64,000 bases of DNA, from positions 9,060,276-9,124,275 of the forward strand of contig NC_059276.1 of NCBI RefSeq assembly GCF_017591435.1, read 5' to 3'. The notes beneath the pieces are model-generated. The model saw nothing but the letters and a program-made list of their open reading frames with translations. It ran no database searches and was not told the DNA's origin. The stretch is from Portunus trituberculatus. Lineage: Eukaryota > Arthropoda > Malacostraca > Decapoda > Portunidae. Made by a program: the position numbers and the translations under genes. Positions 27,546 to 43,943 of this stretch are shown here, one piece after another. How positions within the stretch are numbered: the first letter of the stretch is position 1; the number at the start of each line of letters is the position of its first letter.

Positions 27546-27902
27546 TGCTATGGAGCTTCTCATCAATCCTCAATGACACTAAAGACTTGAACAATTAAGG
27601 AACTCTATAAATAAAAGAGTTTTCAATTTTTTCACCTAAGTTTAAAAATATTTTCTCTCAAATTCGAATATTTCTACAAAACCACTGAATTTCTTTACTC
27701 CCTTCACTGTCAATATAAGGAAATACTCATTATCAACATGTAAAAACCATGAAATGCGAGTTTTTCCATATATACATTAGTTTAAATTTATATTTTTTTC
27801 TTATTCAAATTATCAAACGTGGATTTAATTTCAGAACGTCAAGATTTCATAGAATTCTGAAGGTTCATATTGACTTAAAGAACTTGAGATTTATTTTTTC
27901 TT

Positions 27903-27905
<3 letters not shown>
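27546..27905. other. AT-rich spacer
   Basis: Nothing recognised. Confidence 0.4.

Positions 27906-27972
<67 letters not shown>
27906..27972. repeat. (CT)n microsatellite
   Basis: About 66 bp. Confidence 0.98.
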
Positions 27973-27974
<2 letters not shown>

Positions 27975-28047
27975 TTTCCCAGGTTCTCCAAAAGTCCTCT
28001 CCTTTTAAGCAAGCACGTCCAGGAACAGCAAAAGTTTCACCAATCGC

Positions 28048-28049
<2 letters not shown>

Positions 28050-28125
<76 letters not shown>
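28050..28125. repeat. (GT)n microsatellite
   Basis: About 76 bp. Confidence 0.98.
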
Positions 28126-28127
<2 letters not shown>

Positions 28128-28408
28128 GTCGTCCCTCCCACCACAAAATCAACCGTGGAAAAATTGGCCAGCTCTTTTAGTCCATCATTGCCACACCTGT
28201 CTCCACCGCGGCACGCCCCTTAATTAGCCTGAGACACACCTGCCTGCCGACTCACTACAAACAGACAAGTGTACATGCTTGGTCCTCCCTCGCAGTCTTA
28301 TCTCCACCTTATTAATGTCTACTTAGATTCCCTGTAGTTAATTCCCTCTATAAATTAAAGTACTTTGAGTTTTCTTGGTACGAGGAGGAAAGAAAAAAAG
28401 AAAGGAAG
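28126..28408. other. Spacer, nothing recognised
   Basis: Complex sequence, no gene seen. Confidence 0.4.
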
Positions 28409-28770
28409 GAAATTTGTCAAGGCAGAGGAAAAAAAACAAGAGGTGAGGAACAAAATGCAAATAGAAAATCTGAAATAAGGATAAGAAAGAACGTATTTGT
28501 AGTTTCCCTAACACAAAATTAAGAAAGAAGAGAATTTGTCAAGGTAGAAGTGCAAAAGATGACTTGTTAGTACGTGAGGAAGAAAATGCAAATAGAAAAA
28601 CTGAAATAAGGATAAGAAAGAACGTATTTGTAGTTTCCTAGGACGAGAGTAAGAAAAGAAGGAAATCTGTGAAGGCAGAGGAACAAGAAAAGACTTATTA
28701 GCAGGTGAGGAATAAAATGCAGAAAAAAAATAAGAAAAAAACTAAAATAAAAAAAATAATGTCTCGCCAA
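28409..28770. repeat. Tandem array, ~122-131 bp units, 2.7 copies
   Basis: AAT(T/C)TGT(C/G)AAGG starts units at 28411, 28533 and 28664. Each contains a GTGAGGAA(C/G/T)(A)AAATGCA block. The first two share GGATAAGAAAGAACGTATTTG exactly (split over unit ends). Confidence 0.9.
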
Positions 28771-28782
28771 ATGAAGAAAAAA

Positions 28783-29190
<408 letters not shown>

Positions 29191-29638
29191 GACAGGGGTG
29201 GGCGTAGCAGGGGTATGTGGAACTAGGAAGACCAGAGGGAGGCAGGGAGGGAGGAAGGGCACTGCGGCAGGGTGCTAGGAAGGATACAAGGAAGAGTGCT
29301 ATGGGAATGTCTCGTCTCTCATCGAAAACACACACGTGGGGTGATAAAGCAAATCAAACACGGCCCCACCCCACGACACGAAGCCCAGACACCCCAGACA
29401 CCCCTCAAAGCCCCTCACACTCCTTCACACCCCCGCCAGACTAGAGGAGAGCCTCCCCATATAAGCCCTTGCCTCTATAGGGGAACACACGCACCTGTCC
29501 TCTATATAATCTACCTGACCTCGTTCCTATGGTTAACTTTGCACCACAGACGCATCGCCACCCCGCCCTTGCCTTGCCTTCCCTTCCCTTCCCTTCCGTC
29601 TGCCTCTTGTCCGTCTGGTTGGCTGTGTCTGGCTAGTG

Positions 29639-29643
<5 letters not shown>
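29191..29643. other. C-rich spacer
   Basis: 29350-29470 is C-rich and 29560-29600 has CCTTCCCTTCC repeats. The 165-codon frame at 29272-29769 runs into the CT array and is not convincing. Confidence 0.4.

Positions 29644-29688
<45 letters not shown>
29644..29688. repeat. (CT)n microsatellite
   Basis: About 45 bp. Confidence 0.97.
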
Positions 29689-29689
<1 letters not shown>

Positions 29690-30765
29690 GTAGGGCCAAA
29701 TTTGAAATGCCTCGCAATATCTTTAAATCGATTTCGAAAATGGAGGAAAAGAAAAACAGAGAGCGATAAAGGTAGAAAGAGAAAGAAAACGGGAAAGAAA
29801 ATAAAAACGGACCAAGCATTTTTCAGTCCACAAAAATAAAGCAGAATTTACTTATATACAAAAAAGGAAGGTAGCCACACTTTAACTCAAAAGATTGCAG
29901 GAGGAGGAGGAGGAGGAGGAGGAGGAGTGCAGGATTCTCTCGCAGGTGATTGGGAGTTGATAGCAGGAGGAGGGCAGGCTAGGGTCAGGAGGGGACCCAG
30001 GAGCACCTTGCTTGCTTCCACTCCCTCCTCCTTACTCATTGTTGGCCGCCAGCCTTCGTCGTGTTAATCTTATCCGCCTTCCTATCGTCTTATTATCTCT
30101 CATCCACGCCCCAAGTCCCGCTCGTTCCCACAATTTATTATCATGTCTTGATTTTTAAACTAGGAAGACGCGCTCACTGGGTAATGCGCGTGATTTATTA
30201 CTACCGCCCCTAAAATGAGTTTCGCAGCCTTTTTTTTAAGTAGAAATGCTTAAAAAAACGTTACCTTTGCCCCCACTCCACGTCAAATTTGATGGGGCTC
30301 TTACCTGATGAGGTCCCTTATCGAGGCAATTTCGCACCTGAGTCTAAATTACTTTCCCCACAACAATCTCACGCTAAGTTCTTTACGAGGAATTTCTTAA
30401 TCTAGTTAACTTTAAACCTACAGATGAATACAAGAAGCTAATCTTGCTAACCACCTTGCTCACCTGGACAACTTCACACCTGGCTCGAAAATTAACCCAC
30501 AGGTGCTCACGTCCGAGGAAACCATCGCATCTCTGCACCTCATCGACTCAGAAACATTTATTTTCACCCATGCAAATCAGAAGACAGCAAGATGTTATCA
30601 CTGTGGGTGGCTGTGCAGTCTGACCTGGGAGTGCGGTCAGCGGCCTCAGGAGTGGGATGAAGAAGACTTGCTACCACATTAATCTCACACAGCAGCCACT
30701 CCCGCGCCGCACACCACGCGCACCACGAGAGCGTTGATACTGTACCACCAGACACACGGTAGAAA
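29689..30765. other. Spacer with short (GGA)n
   Basis: (GGA)n at 29899-29926. 30000-30760 is complex and low in simple repeats, with several CACCTG words (30460-30500). No exon recognised. Confidence 0.4.
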
Positions 30766-30978
30766 TTAACCCCTTAAATACTAAGACGCATTTTTAACTT
30801 TATTTTGAAGTGTGATTAGATGATTTTATTGACATTAGGAAGGGTCTATGGAGGTCAGAAGATTAATGGCCAGAGTCTTCATTATTCTAATCCCTAAATA
30901 AGTTTCTGAAGCTGCATAAAAACATCAAATGGTAACCAGAATAAATATAAAAACGTGGTATGGTACTGAAGGGGTTAA
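30766..30978 (-). mobile_element. TTAA-flanked MITE, copy E
   Basis: One of the best-preserved copies: TTAACCCCTTAAATACTAAG to GTACTGAAGGGGTTAA, 213 bp, both TTAA present. Interior GGAAGGGTCTATGGAGGTC, AAGATTAATGGCCAGAGTC and GTTTCTGAAGCTGCATAAAA. Confidence 0.93.
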
Positions 30979-31244
30979 TGCTGTTTCTACTGGTGTCTGT
31001 GTCTTACCTGAGTGTTATAGATTAAAAAAGATGCTAAAATTTGATTGTCTTAATTCCCAATGAGACTGAATAAATGTAAAAAGATGCAGTTTTTTGTTAC
31101 TTTTCCACTTCGATTTGTCCAGAAATGTGAAAACTTGACATGTAACTTTATTGTAGCTTTCTTAAGACCACATTGTTAGAAAATAGAAAAGAGATATTTG
31201 TTGTACGAATGTGAATGACAGGAGAAACGCGAGAACAGAATGGA

Positions 31245-31245
<1 letters not shown>
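30979..31245. other. Spacer, nothing recognised
   Basis: AT-rich, no feature. Confidence 0.4.

Positions 31246-31304
<59 letters not shown>
31246..31304. repeat. (CA)n microsatellite
   Basis: About 59 bp. Confidence 0.98.
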
Positions 31305-31306
<2 letters not shown>

Positions 31307-31800
31307 AACACACACGACCTTTTCCCTTACTCTCATTTAAACTCAACAAAAATTGCGAGATAGAAAAAAAAAAGCACAAAACACTAACAATTTTTCTCTT
31401 CTCGACATCAAAAGGCAAAAAACGAGAAAAAAAAATCAAATTGCTATTATCATTACCTATTACACAAAATCCAGGCATTAAGACCATTTCGGCTTCAGGA
31501 TTACAAATTTACGTGACTCGGGAACCAAATGTCACGTCTTTATTCGTGACGTCAAGAAGGGTCAAGGATTAGCCTTAAGTGATGTGCACCCATGATCACC
31601 CACAGGTAATGCCAGGTGAGGGACGAGCAATACCTGTGCTGTTTATCTGTTAGTCTTCGTGATTACTCCTTCCGCCAGGTGCGCAGTGGGAGGAACGCAG
31701 GTGTTTAGTGTTTTTAGGATTGGTAATTCTTTGTTATCATAGGAAAGTGGATTAGAATTGCAGTAAAAATGACAAAAAGATTTATATTTAACTGTTTGGT

Positions 31801-31801
<1 letters not shown>
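31305..31801. other. Spacer, nothing recognised
   Basis: A-rich then complex. Several CAGGT words at 31603-31700. Confidence 0.4.

Positions 31802-31880
<79 letters not shown>
31802..31880. repeat. (CT)n microsatellite
   Basis: About 79 bp. Confidence 0.98.
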
Positions 31881-31886
<6 letters not shown>

Positions 31887-32356
31887 TTCCTTTCTTCACG
31901 ATTCTCTCATTATCCTTTTATGTCAGTTCACGTTTCCTTACCACATTCATTTCCACTTTCTTCACGCTCCCTCACCTTTTATTCCTCCTTCCTCACTCCC
32001 TCCTTATCCACCGTCGTCTTGCGGCCAGAGTTATCCATAATTCCTCACTCGCACCTTTACATTCTTTCCTCCGAGCTAACCAACACCGTCCCTTCATTAC
32101 TCTCTTTCATCTACACTGCAGCCTTTCATTCCTCCCTCCCTCAGTTAGTCTCAGTCCCGCTCACTCCCTCACTCTTTCCACGTCTTCTCTAAGCTATTAC
32201 CTCATCCAGAACATTTCACCCGCGCGCTGGATGCCTGAGGCTGCCTGTTGGCGTATCGTTAACACGGCGATCCGCGGCGGCGACAGCAACGCGCCTTGAG
32301 GAAGCACAGAGCGTCAAAAAGGCGAGTCACCGTTTGTGGTCATGCTGCAGAACGAT

Positions 32357-32361
<5 letters not shown>
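31881..32361. other. Pyrimidine-rich then complex spacer
   Basis: 31890-32190 is C/T-rich. The 176-codon frame starting at 31769 begins before the CT array and reads through it, so it is not credible as a gene. Confidence 0.4.

Positions 32362-32444
<83 letters not shown>
32362..32444. repeat. (GA)n microsatellite
   Basis: About 83 bp. Confidence 0.98.
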
Positions 32445-32447
<3 letters not shown>

Positions 32448-33272
32448 TTTCCATCTATACTTTCTTTCACTGTTTATTGTATGCTTTTGTGTGAATTTAG
32501 GCTATTTGAATCCTAATTTTCTTTTGTGTTTATGCTTATGAGTTCTCGGTAAGTTAATGTATTGAGAAATAATCCTTTTTTTTCAAATTTTCTGTTTTAA
32601 ATCGGTTACAATTTCATAACAAAAATAATAACATAATCTCTAACTTTTAAAACTCTTTGCAGATTATTCTTGATCCATCATGAAGTTAAACAAAAACAAA
32701 GCAAAGAAAAACTATTAAGGTTTATATTTTTAGCTTCACGTCCTTCGGTAAACGTTTCCTGATAACTGTTTGTTTCTCCGCTCTTCCTTTTAGTGTAGCA
32801 ATACATTCCCGGCAACCTCGCTGAGCACAGTTCATCTTTATCCGTGTTTTGGCGCAGCTACCATTTCGCGGTAATCTTGTGCGCTGAGACTGAAGGTAAA
32901 TTATTCAGAATCGGAGCAATGGATATTTATGGTGGCGTGAGGAAGCAGTTTTTGCCGACTAACTTATAATTCCGCGGGGCAATTTGTCAAGAAAACAATG
33001 CATTTCAATACACAACACGGCACTGAGTTAGGGGGTTCCAGTCCTCTTAAATATCGCAGCCCAGGGCCCCGCTTCGCTTTGCTTAGGATTATTAGCCTAG
33101 ATTTATTTACGAGGGAGGTAATAGGTGCAAATCCCTATCATACAAGCATACACTGACGGTCCACACTGAGCTATGAAAGGATACGAGAATACCTGCCATT
33201 TCCTACTTGCTTAAGTCAATATAGGTAAAAAAAAAACAATGCAATAGGGAAGAAAATAAAATAGATACTGAT
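32445..33272. other. Complex, microsatellite-free island
   Basis: 32750-33110 is balanced and free of simple repeats, with short AT-core words (TTATAATTCC, GGATATTTATGG) beside GC words. It is a candidate for conserved non-coding DNA. No exon seen. Confidence 0.35.
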
Positions 33273-33409
33273 GGCTCACAAGAGGTTTACAAGAAGTTCA
33301 CAATGGGTTCACAAGGGGTTCACAGGGGGCTCACAAAGGTTTACTAAGGTTCACAAGGGGTTCACAAGGGGTTCACAAGGGTTTACAAAGATTCACAAAG
33401 GTTTAGAAG
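33273..33409. repeat. Minisatellite, 13 units of 10-11 bp
   Basis: Units are variants of GGGTTCACAAG. By my segmentation they are 11,11,10,11,11,11,10,10,11,11,10,10,10 bp, total 137 bp, mean 10.5. Confidence 0.9.
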
Positions 33410-33660
33410 GTACTAGGGCATGAAATCAGCTTGACATTTTAATACTTTCCAATAACAATAGAAATAAATGTTAGTTATAGAGTATTCAAGGAAGTGACTC
33501 CGAATTTACAAGGTACTAGGAAGTGAGATAAACCAAATACTCTTTCACAATCCGTCTGACATTTTGTATTTAGCGAAATTGATGCAAATAAAGTGTGAAA
33601 GTGTGAGAAAAGTGTCTGACCAAGAGCATAAACTATTCAAAGTGAAGTAAACACGTACAG
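33410..33660. repeat. Diverged ~104 bp duplication
   Basis: AAGGTACTAGG near 33406 and 33510, each followed within about 50 bp by TGACATTTT. The match between is weak. Confidence 0.45.
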
Positions 33661-33723
33661 CGATCTTTTTTATATATATTTTAGCTAAGGCAATAGTAAA
33701 AAAATTATATAAAAGCAGGAGAA

Positions 33724-33764
33724 AGAAGAAGAAGAAGAAGAAGAAGAAGAAGAAGAAGAAGAAG

Positions 33765-33795
<31 letters not shown>
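33724..33795. repeat. (GAA)n microsatellite
   Basis: About 24 units. Followed to 33915 by purine-rich GAT/GAG/GAA triplets. Confidence 0.97.
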
Positions 33796-33796
<1 letters not shown>

Positions 33797-34021
33797 GTTG
33801 TAGAAGAAAAATAAAAAAAACTATGACGATGATGAAGATGATGGTGATAATGACGAAGAAAAGGAAGAGGAAGAGAAGGAAGAAGAGGAACAGGAAGAGG
33901 AGGAGGAGGAGGAGGTAGAAGAGGAGGGCAAATTACTCTTAAGCCTGCAGTGTTGAGAGAAATGATTGAGAGTTTCTGCAAGTCATTCCTGAGACGCTCA
34001 AATTAAGACCAAAATGATGGC

Positions 34022-34842
<821 letters not shown>

Positions 34843-34935
<93 letters not shown>
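34843..34935. repeat. (GT)n microsatellite
   Basis: About 93 bp. Confidence 0.98.
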
Positions 34936-34938
<3 letters not shown>

Positions 34939-35560
34939 GGAGACCATGTGTTGCTGAGGAGAGAGTCAGCCGCTGCACTTTCCGGTATATATATATATAA
35001 AAAATATATAAAAGATAGACCGCAATGCACCTGTAATCTTCACTCCCGGCACACAGGTAAAACCAACACCTGTGGAATAATATGCACACCAGCAGCGTCA
35101 TTGTGCAATTTGAGCAATCTGGCGACTCGTAATGCAGAAAACCATAGGATTTTCAACATGATTTCCAGCGAAGGTAGATATAAGGAATTCTGGAAATGCT
35201 GAAGACTTATCGGTAAAAAAGGGTTATTCATCGAGGTCTCAGCGCAGATTACAATAATTGAGGCGGATGAAGCAAATTGTGGGCATGTGATGATATGAAT
35301 AAAAGTTAATAAAAAAACAAAGAGACGTAGAAGAAAGAGAATGATGAATGAAGTAAGAATGCAGATAGAATGAATGATAAAGGTGGATACAAGGTGTTCT
35401 TCAGTACAATGCATTCCTTCATTCTTGTAAACTGTTTTGTTCTGCTGTGTTGAAGAACATTCTTAAAGACGAATTTATGTATTGGCTTCATTCTCTTAAT
35501 AACACAAACGATACAATGAAAATGAGTCAAGATATACTACTAATTCCACCACTGACACTA
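34936..35560. other. Spacer, nothing recognised
   Basis: Contains a short TATATATATATA run at 34985-35000, the only notable AT-dinucleotide run I saw. No gene. Confidence 0.4.
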
Positions 35561-35632
35561 TTACTGTTACTATCACCACCACCACTACCACCACTACTAC
35601 TACTACTACTAATAATAATAATACTACTACTT

Positions 35633-35680
<48 letters not shown>

Positions 35681-35682
35681 AA
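35561..35682. repeat. (ACT)n-type triplet array
   Basis: CACTAC/TACTAC triplets with a few interruptions. The purest stretch is 35633-35680. Confidence 0.95.
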
Positions 35683-35738
35683 TTTGTTTTATTCTTTTAA
35701 AAATAATATCAACAATATCAAGACCAAAAAGGAGGAGT

Positions 35739-35860
<122 letters not shown>

Positions 35861-35985
35861 AAGACAGAGTGACCAGAGAAACAGAGAGAGACAGAAAAAC
35901 AGAAAGGCACAGAGACACAGAGATACAGATACAGAGATAGATAAACAGAAAGACAGAGAGAAAGAAAAAGAGAAAGACACCAAAG

Positions 35986-36467
<482 letters not shown>

Positions 36468-36527
36468 CATTATTCCATCGAAAAAGTGAAAATCTTATGA
36501 TATTTGGTCTGAAAATGAGTGTTTTGT

Positions 36528-36530
<3 letters not shown>

Positions 36531-36576
<46 letters not shown>
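36531..36576. repeat. (GA)n microsatellite
   Basis: 46 bp, 68 bp after the previous array. The intervening sequence is not repeated. Confidence 0.97.
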
Positions 36577-36578
<2 letters not shown>

Positions 36579-37267
36579 CACCACCTCTCCACCACATTCC
36601 TCGAACTTACACCTTGCAATGTTTCTCAGGAGGCAGCATGTTAAAGGTCCAATCTCACCGAGGATGCTGTTGGTTAAAAGGTCTCACTTGAGTTGGACAG
36701 GTGGGCAAGACACCCTTAACAAACAAGCTACCTTCACTAACCCATCAACAAGCTGAGTCAGTGTAGTGTTTAAGCCAGCGATTCTTATGCCAGCGGGGTT
36801 TATCTACCTGTGCCGTTCATTTCGAGGTCTTATTTAGCGGCGGACAGGTGAGGCGAGGCTGGGTTACCTGGGATACCGTCATAGCCTTCACCTTCCTGGC
36901 AAGAGCGATCAATATCCAGGTAAGCAACCGTACCAAGCCAAACAGCGATAAATTACAGCCTTGCATGTAATTCGTGGAGGAAGTGAGCTGCTGTGTGTTA
37001 GCCAGGGAGAGCAAATGTTAGTTCAACCCGAGGAAATACTTGCTTTAAAAAAAATACACAATGGCAATGCAAATATTTCTCCTCTTTTCCCTCCTCCTAA
37101 GTCTTGTGGGTATTTTTCTCACTCCCTTTTCTCTGGTTCTCTAGTGAGCTTCTTTTCTCTTTCTCTTTCTCTCTCTCTCTCTCTCCTTTCCGCTCCGATT
37201 TTAATGCATTTTCTTCCTTCTTTTTGTTTCATAATGGATGTGTTGACAGCAGGAGAGCAGAAGGCGG
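36577..37267. other. Spacer, nothing recognised
   Basis: Complex to 37080, then pyrimidine-rich. Short CT run at 37168-37186. Confidence 0.4.
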
Positions 37268-37355
37268 AGGAGGAGGAGGAGGAGGAGGAGGAGGAGGAGG
37301 AGGAGGAGGAGGAGGAGGAGGAGGAGGAGGAGGAGGAGAAGGAGGAGGAGGAGGA
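37268..37355. repeat. (GAG)n microsatellite
   Basis: About 29 units with one GAA change. The E, G or R tracts it encodes are artefacts. Confidence 0.97.
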
Positions 37356-37405
37356 GATAAAAGGATGAAGAAGATGAGGCCAGAGTAAGGAGCCTTAAGG
37401 ATGAG

Positions 37406-39025
<1,620 letters not shown>

Positions 39026-39105
<80 letters not shown>
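39026..39105. repeat. (GA)n microsatellite
   Basis: About 80 bp. Confidence 0.98.
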
Positions 39106-39111
<6 letters not shown>

Positions 39112-39197
39112 TTTTCTTTTTTTTCTCTTCCTAATTCGTATTTTCAGCTCACTCACAACAATTTAGCTCCTTGAATCAAGCATCAATTCATAAGATT

Positions 39198-39198
<1 letters not shown>

Positions 39199-39239
<41 letters not shown>
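39199..39239. repeat. (CA)n microsatellite
   Basis: About 40 bp. Confidence 0.97.
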
Positions 39240-39881
<642 letters not shown>

Positions 39882-39916
39882 AATAAAAAGAAAGACCTGT
39901 TGCCAAGGGGTTTGAG

Positions 39917-40003
39917 GAAGTGGAGGAGGAGGAAGAGAAGGAGGAGGAGGAGGAGGAGGAGGAGAAGGAGGAGGAGGAGGAGGAGGAGGAGGAGGAGGAG
40001 GAG
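39917..40003. repeat. (GAG)n microsatellite
   Basis: GAG with several GAA units. Confidence 0.96.
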
Positions 40004-40111
40004 AGTAGCGCGCCTCCTCCCGGGCTAACATCAGAGGTAATATCGTCGCCATTAGTATTGAGAATTAGAGATAAGATGTTGGAGATAGAGAGTGCTGGCT
40101 CCTCCCTCGCC

Positions 40112-40316
40112 ATGTTCTCCTCCTCCTCCTCCTCCTCCTCCTCCTCCTCCTTCTCCTCTTCCTCCTCCTTCTCCTTTTGCTACTTCTACTCCTGCACTTC
40201 TCTCTCCTCTTCTTTTTTTTTCTGAATGTCTTTCCTATTATTCATTCATGATCTCCTCCTCCTCTTCCTTCTCCTCCTCTTCCTCCTCCTCCTGCTCCTC
40301 CTCTTCTTCCACATCC
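40112..40316. repeat. (CTC)n-rich domain
   Basis: Two CTC tracts (40112-40175 and 40252-40316) with pyrimidine-rich sequence between. It lies 109 bp from the preceding GAG tract and in the opposite sense, so the pair forms a loose inverted GAG/CTC arrangement. Confidence 0.93.
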
Positions 40317-40369
40317 ACCACCACTACCACTAAAATAGAAAAGCAAGAGACAGTAACGGTAAAATAAAT

Positions 40370-40436
40370 AGTAGCAGCGGTAGTAGCAATAGTAGCAGTA
40401 GCAGTAGCAGTAGTAGTAGTAGTAGTAGTAGTAGAA
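40370..40436. repeat. (TAG/CAG)n triplet repeat
   Basis: Mixed GTAGCA and GTA units. Pure (TAG)n at 40407-40434. Confidence 0.92.
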
Positions 40437-40949
40437 ATAATAGTACAAGACAATAAAGGGACGTAAACAAGAAGGCAGAGGAGCGTCAAGACAACAGGAG
40501 ACGCGAACAACAAGGGCGAGGGGGGTCAAGGTAAGAGTCGAGCGTAATTTAATTTGGGGCAGGTAATAGCGGCAGGTGAGGGAGGAGAGCCACAGGGCCG
40601 CCTCACTGCTAATTGCCAGCCAGGTGAATTTTACGGCTTAGAGAGACAGAGAGAGAGAGAGTGAGAGAGATTTGTACTTTAGACATGAGTTGAAACGTAG
40701 AATAATAAATGAATAATGAAAATAAAAAAGGAAACAGGTAAATTTAAATAAAAAGAAAGCATGAGTGTTCCATTTTTTTTTTCATTTACTGCTTCAATAG
40801 AAAATGGTAAATAAAAGTCATACATAATGAAAAAGTATTTGTTCTCGTTCTTTTATTCTCCATAAGGTGAACCACTTTTAACTGTACTTCCTTGTAAACA
40901 TCACTCATTATTTTCTCATGCCTCATACCACTCTACTGAGCATCTAACT

Positions 40950-40982
<33 letters not shown>

Positions 40983-41096
40983 GCACAGACACTTTATATA
41001 CATTATTCACTAGTTCCTCATTCCTCATAAATGCCTCATCCCTTCCCCATTCCTCCTCCAGCCACCTGCATGATCTCACACACTACTTAACCCATT
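40437..41096. other. Spacer with a short (CA)n
   Basis: (CA)n at 40953-40981. The rest is AT-leaning, with no gene seen. Confidence 0.4.
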
Positions 41097-41286
41097 CAGT
41101 ACCATGATGCGCTTCCATACTCATTTTGCTTACTATTCGTGATTTTATACAGCTTCGGAAACTTATGTGGGGGATTAAAATAGTGAAGACTGTGGCCATT
41201 CATTCTTCTGTTCTCCTAAAATCTCTTCTAATGTCAATAAAATCGTGTAATGATCCCCAAAATTCAAGGTGAAAATACGCCACTTA
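41097..41286 (+). mobile_element. TTAA-flanked MITE, copy F
   Basis: Left end TTAACCCATTCAGTACCATG. Interior TTATACAGCTTCGGAAAC, GATTAAAATAGTGAAGAC and CAATAAAATCGTGTAATG. The right terminal repeat is missing after GAAAATACGCC. Confidence 0.87.
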
Positions 41287-41587
41287 CAAAAACATAGATT
41301 ACTCCTTTACCTGCACCAAAACTCCTAACAAAGTGCCTGACTTAGAAACCTGATGAACACAAGATAAAGAGAGGAGTGAAGGGAAGGAAGAAGATAAATC
41401 GCTACGTAGAGTATAGCACAGTAAGGGTACGGCACATTTTAAGCATATAGGATGTAAACACGCGCCGCTCCCCTCCTCCCCGTCTCGAAAAGAAGATAAA
41501 CAGGAGTTGCAATAATATACAGCGCGAGTCAGCGATGCTATTGTGAACAGAATATGCACCATTGTTCTGTCCTGATGTATGCTTGGC

Positions 41588-41589
<2 letters not shown>
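41287..41589. other. Spacer, nothing recognised
   Basis: Complex sequence, no feature. Confidence 0.4.

Positions 41590-41655
<66 letters not shown>
41590..41655. repeat. (CA)n microsatellite
   Basis: About 66 bp. Confidence 0.98.
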
Positions 41656-41656
<1 letters not shown>

Positions 41657-41897
41657 GGTTAAAGGGGAAAAAATGATAATACAAATATGCTTAGCGGAAA
41701 ATGTGCATTGCGATCTATTTGTTCGTATATCAAGCGTTAGTGCAGGAAAGTTTCGCAAGTTTCTGGTTAACAGCGCAACCTTGAGAGGGAGAAAATGTTT
41801 AAACGTGTGAAAACATTTTTGATTCTTGATACGACCTCACTTCAACTTAACACGAACACAAAGATATACAGTAAGGCAAGCATAAAAGAAAACAATA

Positions 41898-42028
41898 TTA
41901 ACCCCTTCAGTACTGGGATGCATTTTTACTTTTGGCTTTGTGTATCATTAGACGATTGTATTTAGCTGTATAAAATCACCAAATAGTAAGCAAAATATGA
42001 AAACGCGTCATGGTACTGAAAAGGATAA
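41898..42028 (-). mobile_element. TTAA-flanked MITE, copy G, internally deleted
   Basis: Both termini present (TTAACCCCTTCAGTACTGGG and CATGGTACTGAAAAGGATAA) but only 131 bp long. About 80 bp between GATTGTATTTA and GCTGTATAAAATC is missing relative to full copies. Confidence 0.9.
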
Positions 42029-42149
42029 CAAAATAGGTATAAAATTCTTCCTTTAATCCTTCCCTTGAGCCAATTATTAAAGGATATCCATAATTAATTA
42101 GACAGTAACTTGATATATTCTTAACAATTCTATAGATATTTTACAACTA

Positions 42150-42310
42150 GTTTGTATATTCTTTTTATTTTGGCTCCTTTATTTCGTATGTACTTTTAGA
42201 CTCTTGAAATTACTTTTATCCTTCATTTTTAAACTATTTTCTTTCTTTAACTGTGTAATTTTTAACTGCATTTTATTTCTTCCACTGTTGTTCATTTATA
42301 AGCCAAACAA
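42150..42310. repeat. Paralogue of the sequence interrupted by MITE copy H (unoccupied site)
   Basis: GCTCCTTTATTTCGTATGTACTTTTAGA..TTGAAATTAC and, after TTTTTAAACTATTTTC, a TAACTGTGTAATTTTTAACTGCATTTTATTT stretch correspond to the left (43886-43944) and right (44237-44310) flanks of copy H. Here they are continuous through TTTTTAAACTAT. Confidence 0.65.
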
Positions 42311-43304
<994 letters not shown>

Positions 43305-43430
43305 GCTTCCCATTCTTTCTAGCACTTTCCCACGCGTCAGAGAGAGAGAGAGAGAGGACAAAAATGCAACGTAATGAGTCTTTACAAACCCGAGCCACTA
43401 AGAGAGAGAGAGAGAAAGAGAAAGAAAAAG

Positions 43431-43544
<114 letters not shown>

Positions 43545-43599
43545 TTACCTGTGCCCCACTTGCCCAGCCCTTCCGTAAGTCATCATGAAGGAAAAGGGA

Positions 43600-43792
43600 A
43601 GAAAAAAAGCAGGAAAAAGAGACGAAGGAAAGACATTACATTCACTATCGCTTCTGTTTTGTACGAGGAGAAAAAAAAGGAGGAAAACGAGACGAAGAAA
43701 AGATCATCACTTCTGTTTTATACGAGAAAAAAAAAAGGAAAAAGAGACGAAGGAAAGACATTACATTCACCATCACTTCTGTTTTGTTCGAG
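43600..43792. repeat. Tandem repeat, 70 and 55 bp offsets
   Basis: GAGACGAAG(G/A)AAAGA at three places (GACGA at 43621, 43691, 43746), each followed by ATCACTTCTGTTTT or a variant and (G/A)TACGAG/TTCGAG. The middle copy lacks the CATTACATTCAC segment. Confidence 0.85.
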
Positions 43793-43943
43793 TATTTTCT
43801 CACAAGACAGTCACTTCATATATTTTTACAACAATTCTCTACTGTTGCTATTTTTTTACTACCCTCTGCATTTTTTGTCCTCTTAGCTCCTTTATTTAGT
43901 GTGTATTTTCAGAGTTTTAAAATTACGTTTATTCTTCCTTTTT

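Noticed and set aside
39917..40316. GAG tract followed by CTC tract as a large hairpin or transposon inverted repeat
   Set aside because: Both are low-complexity triplets with different interruptions and no matching flanks. Complementarity follows from the motif alone.
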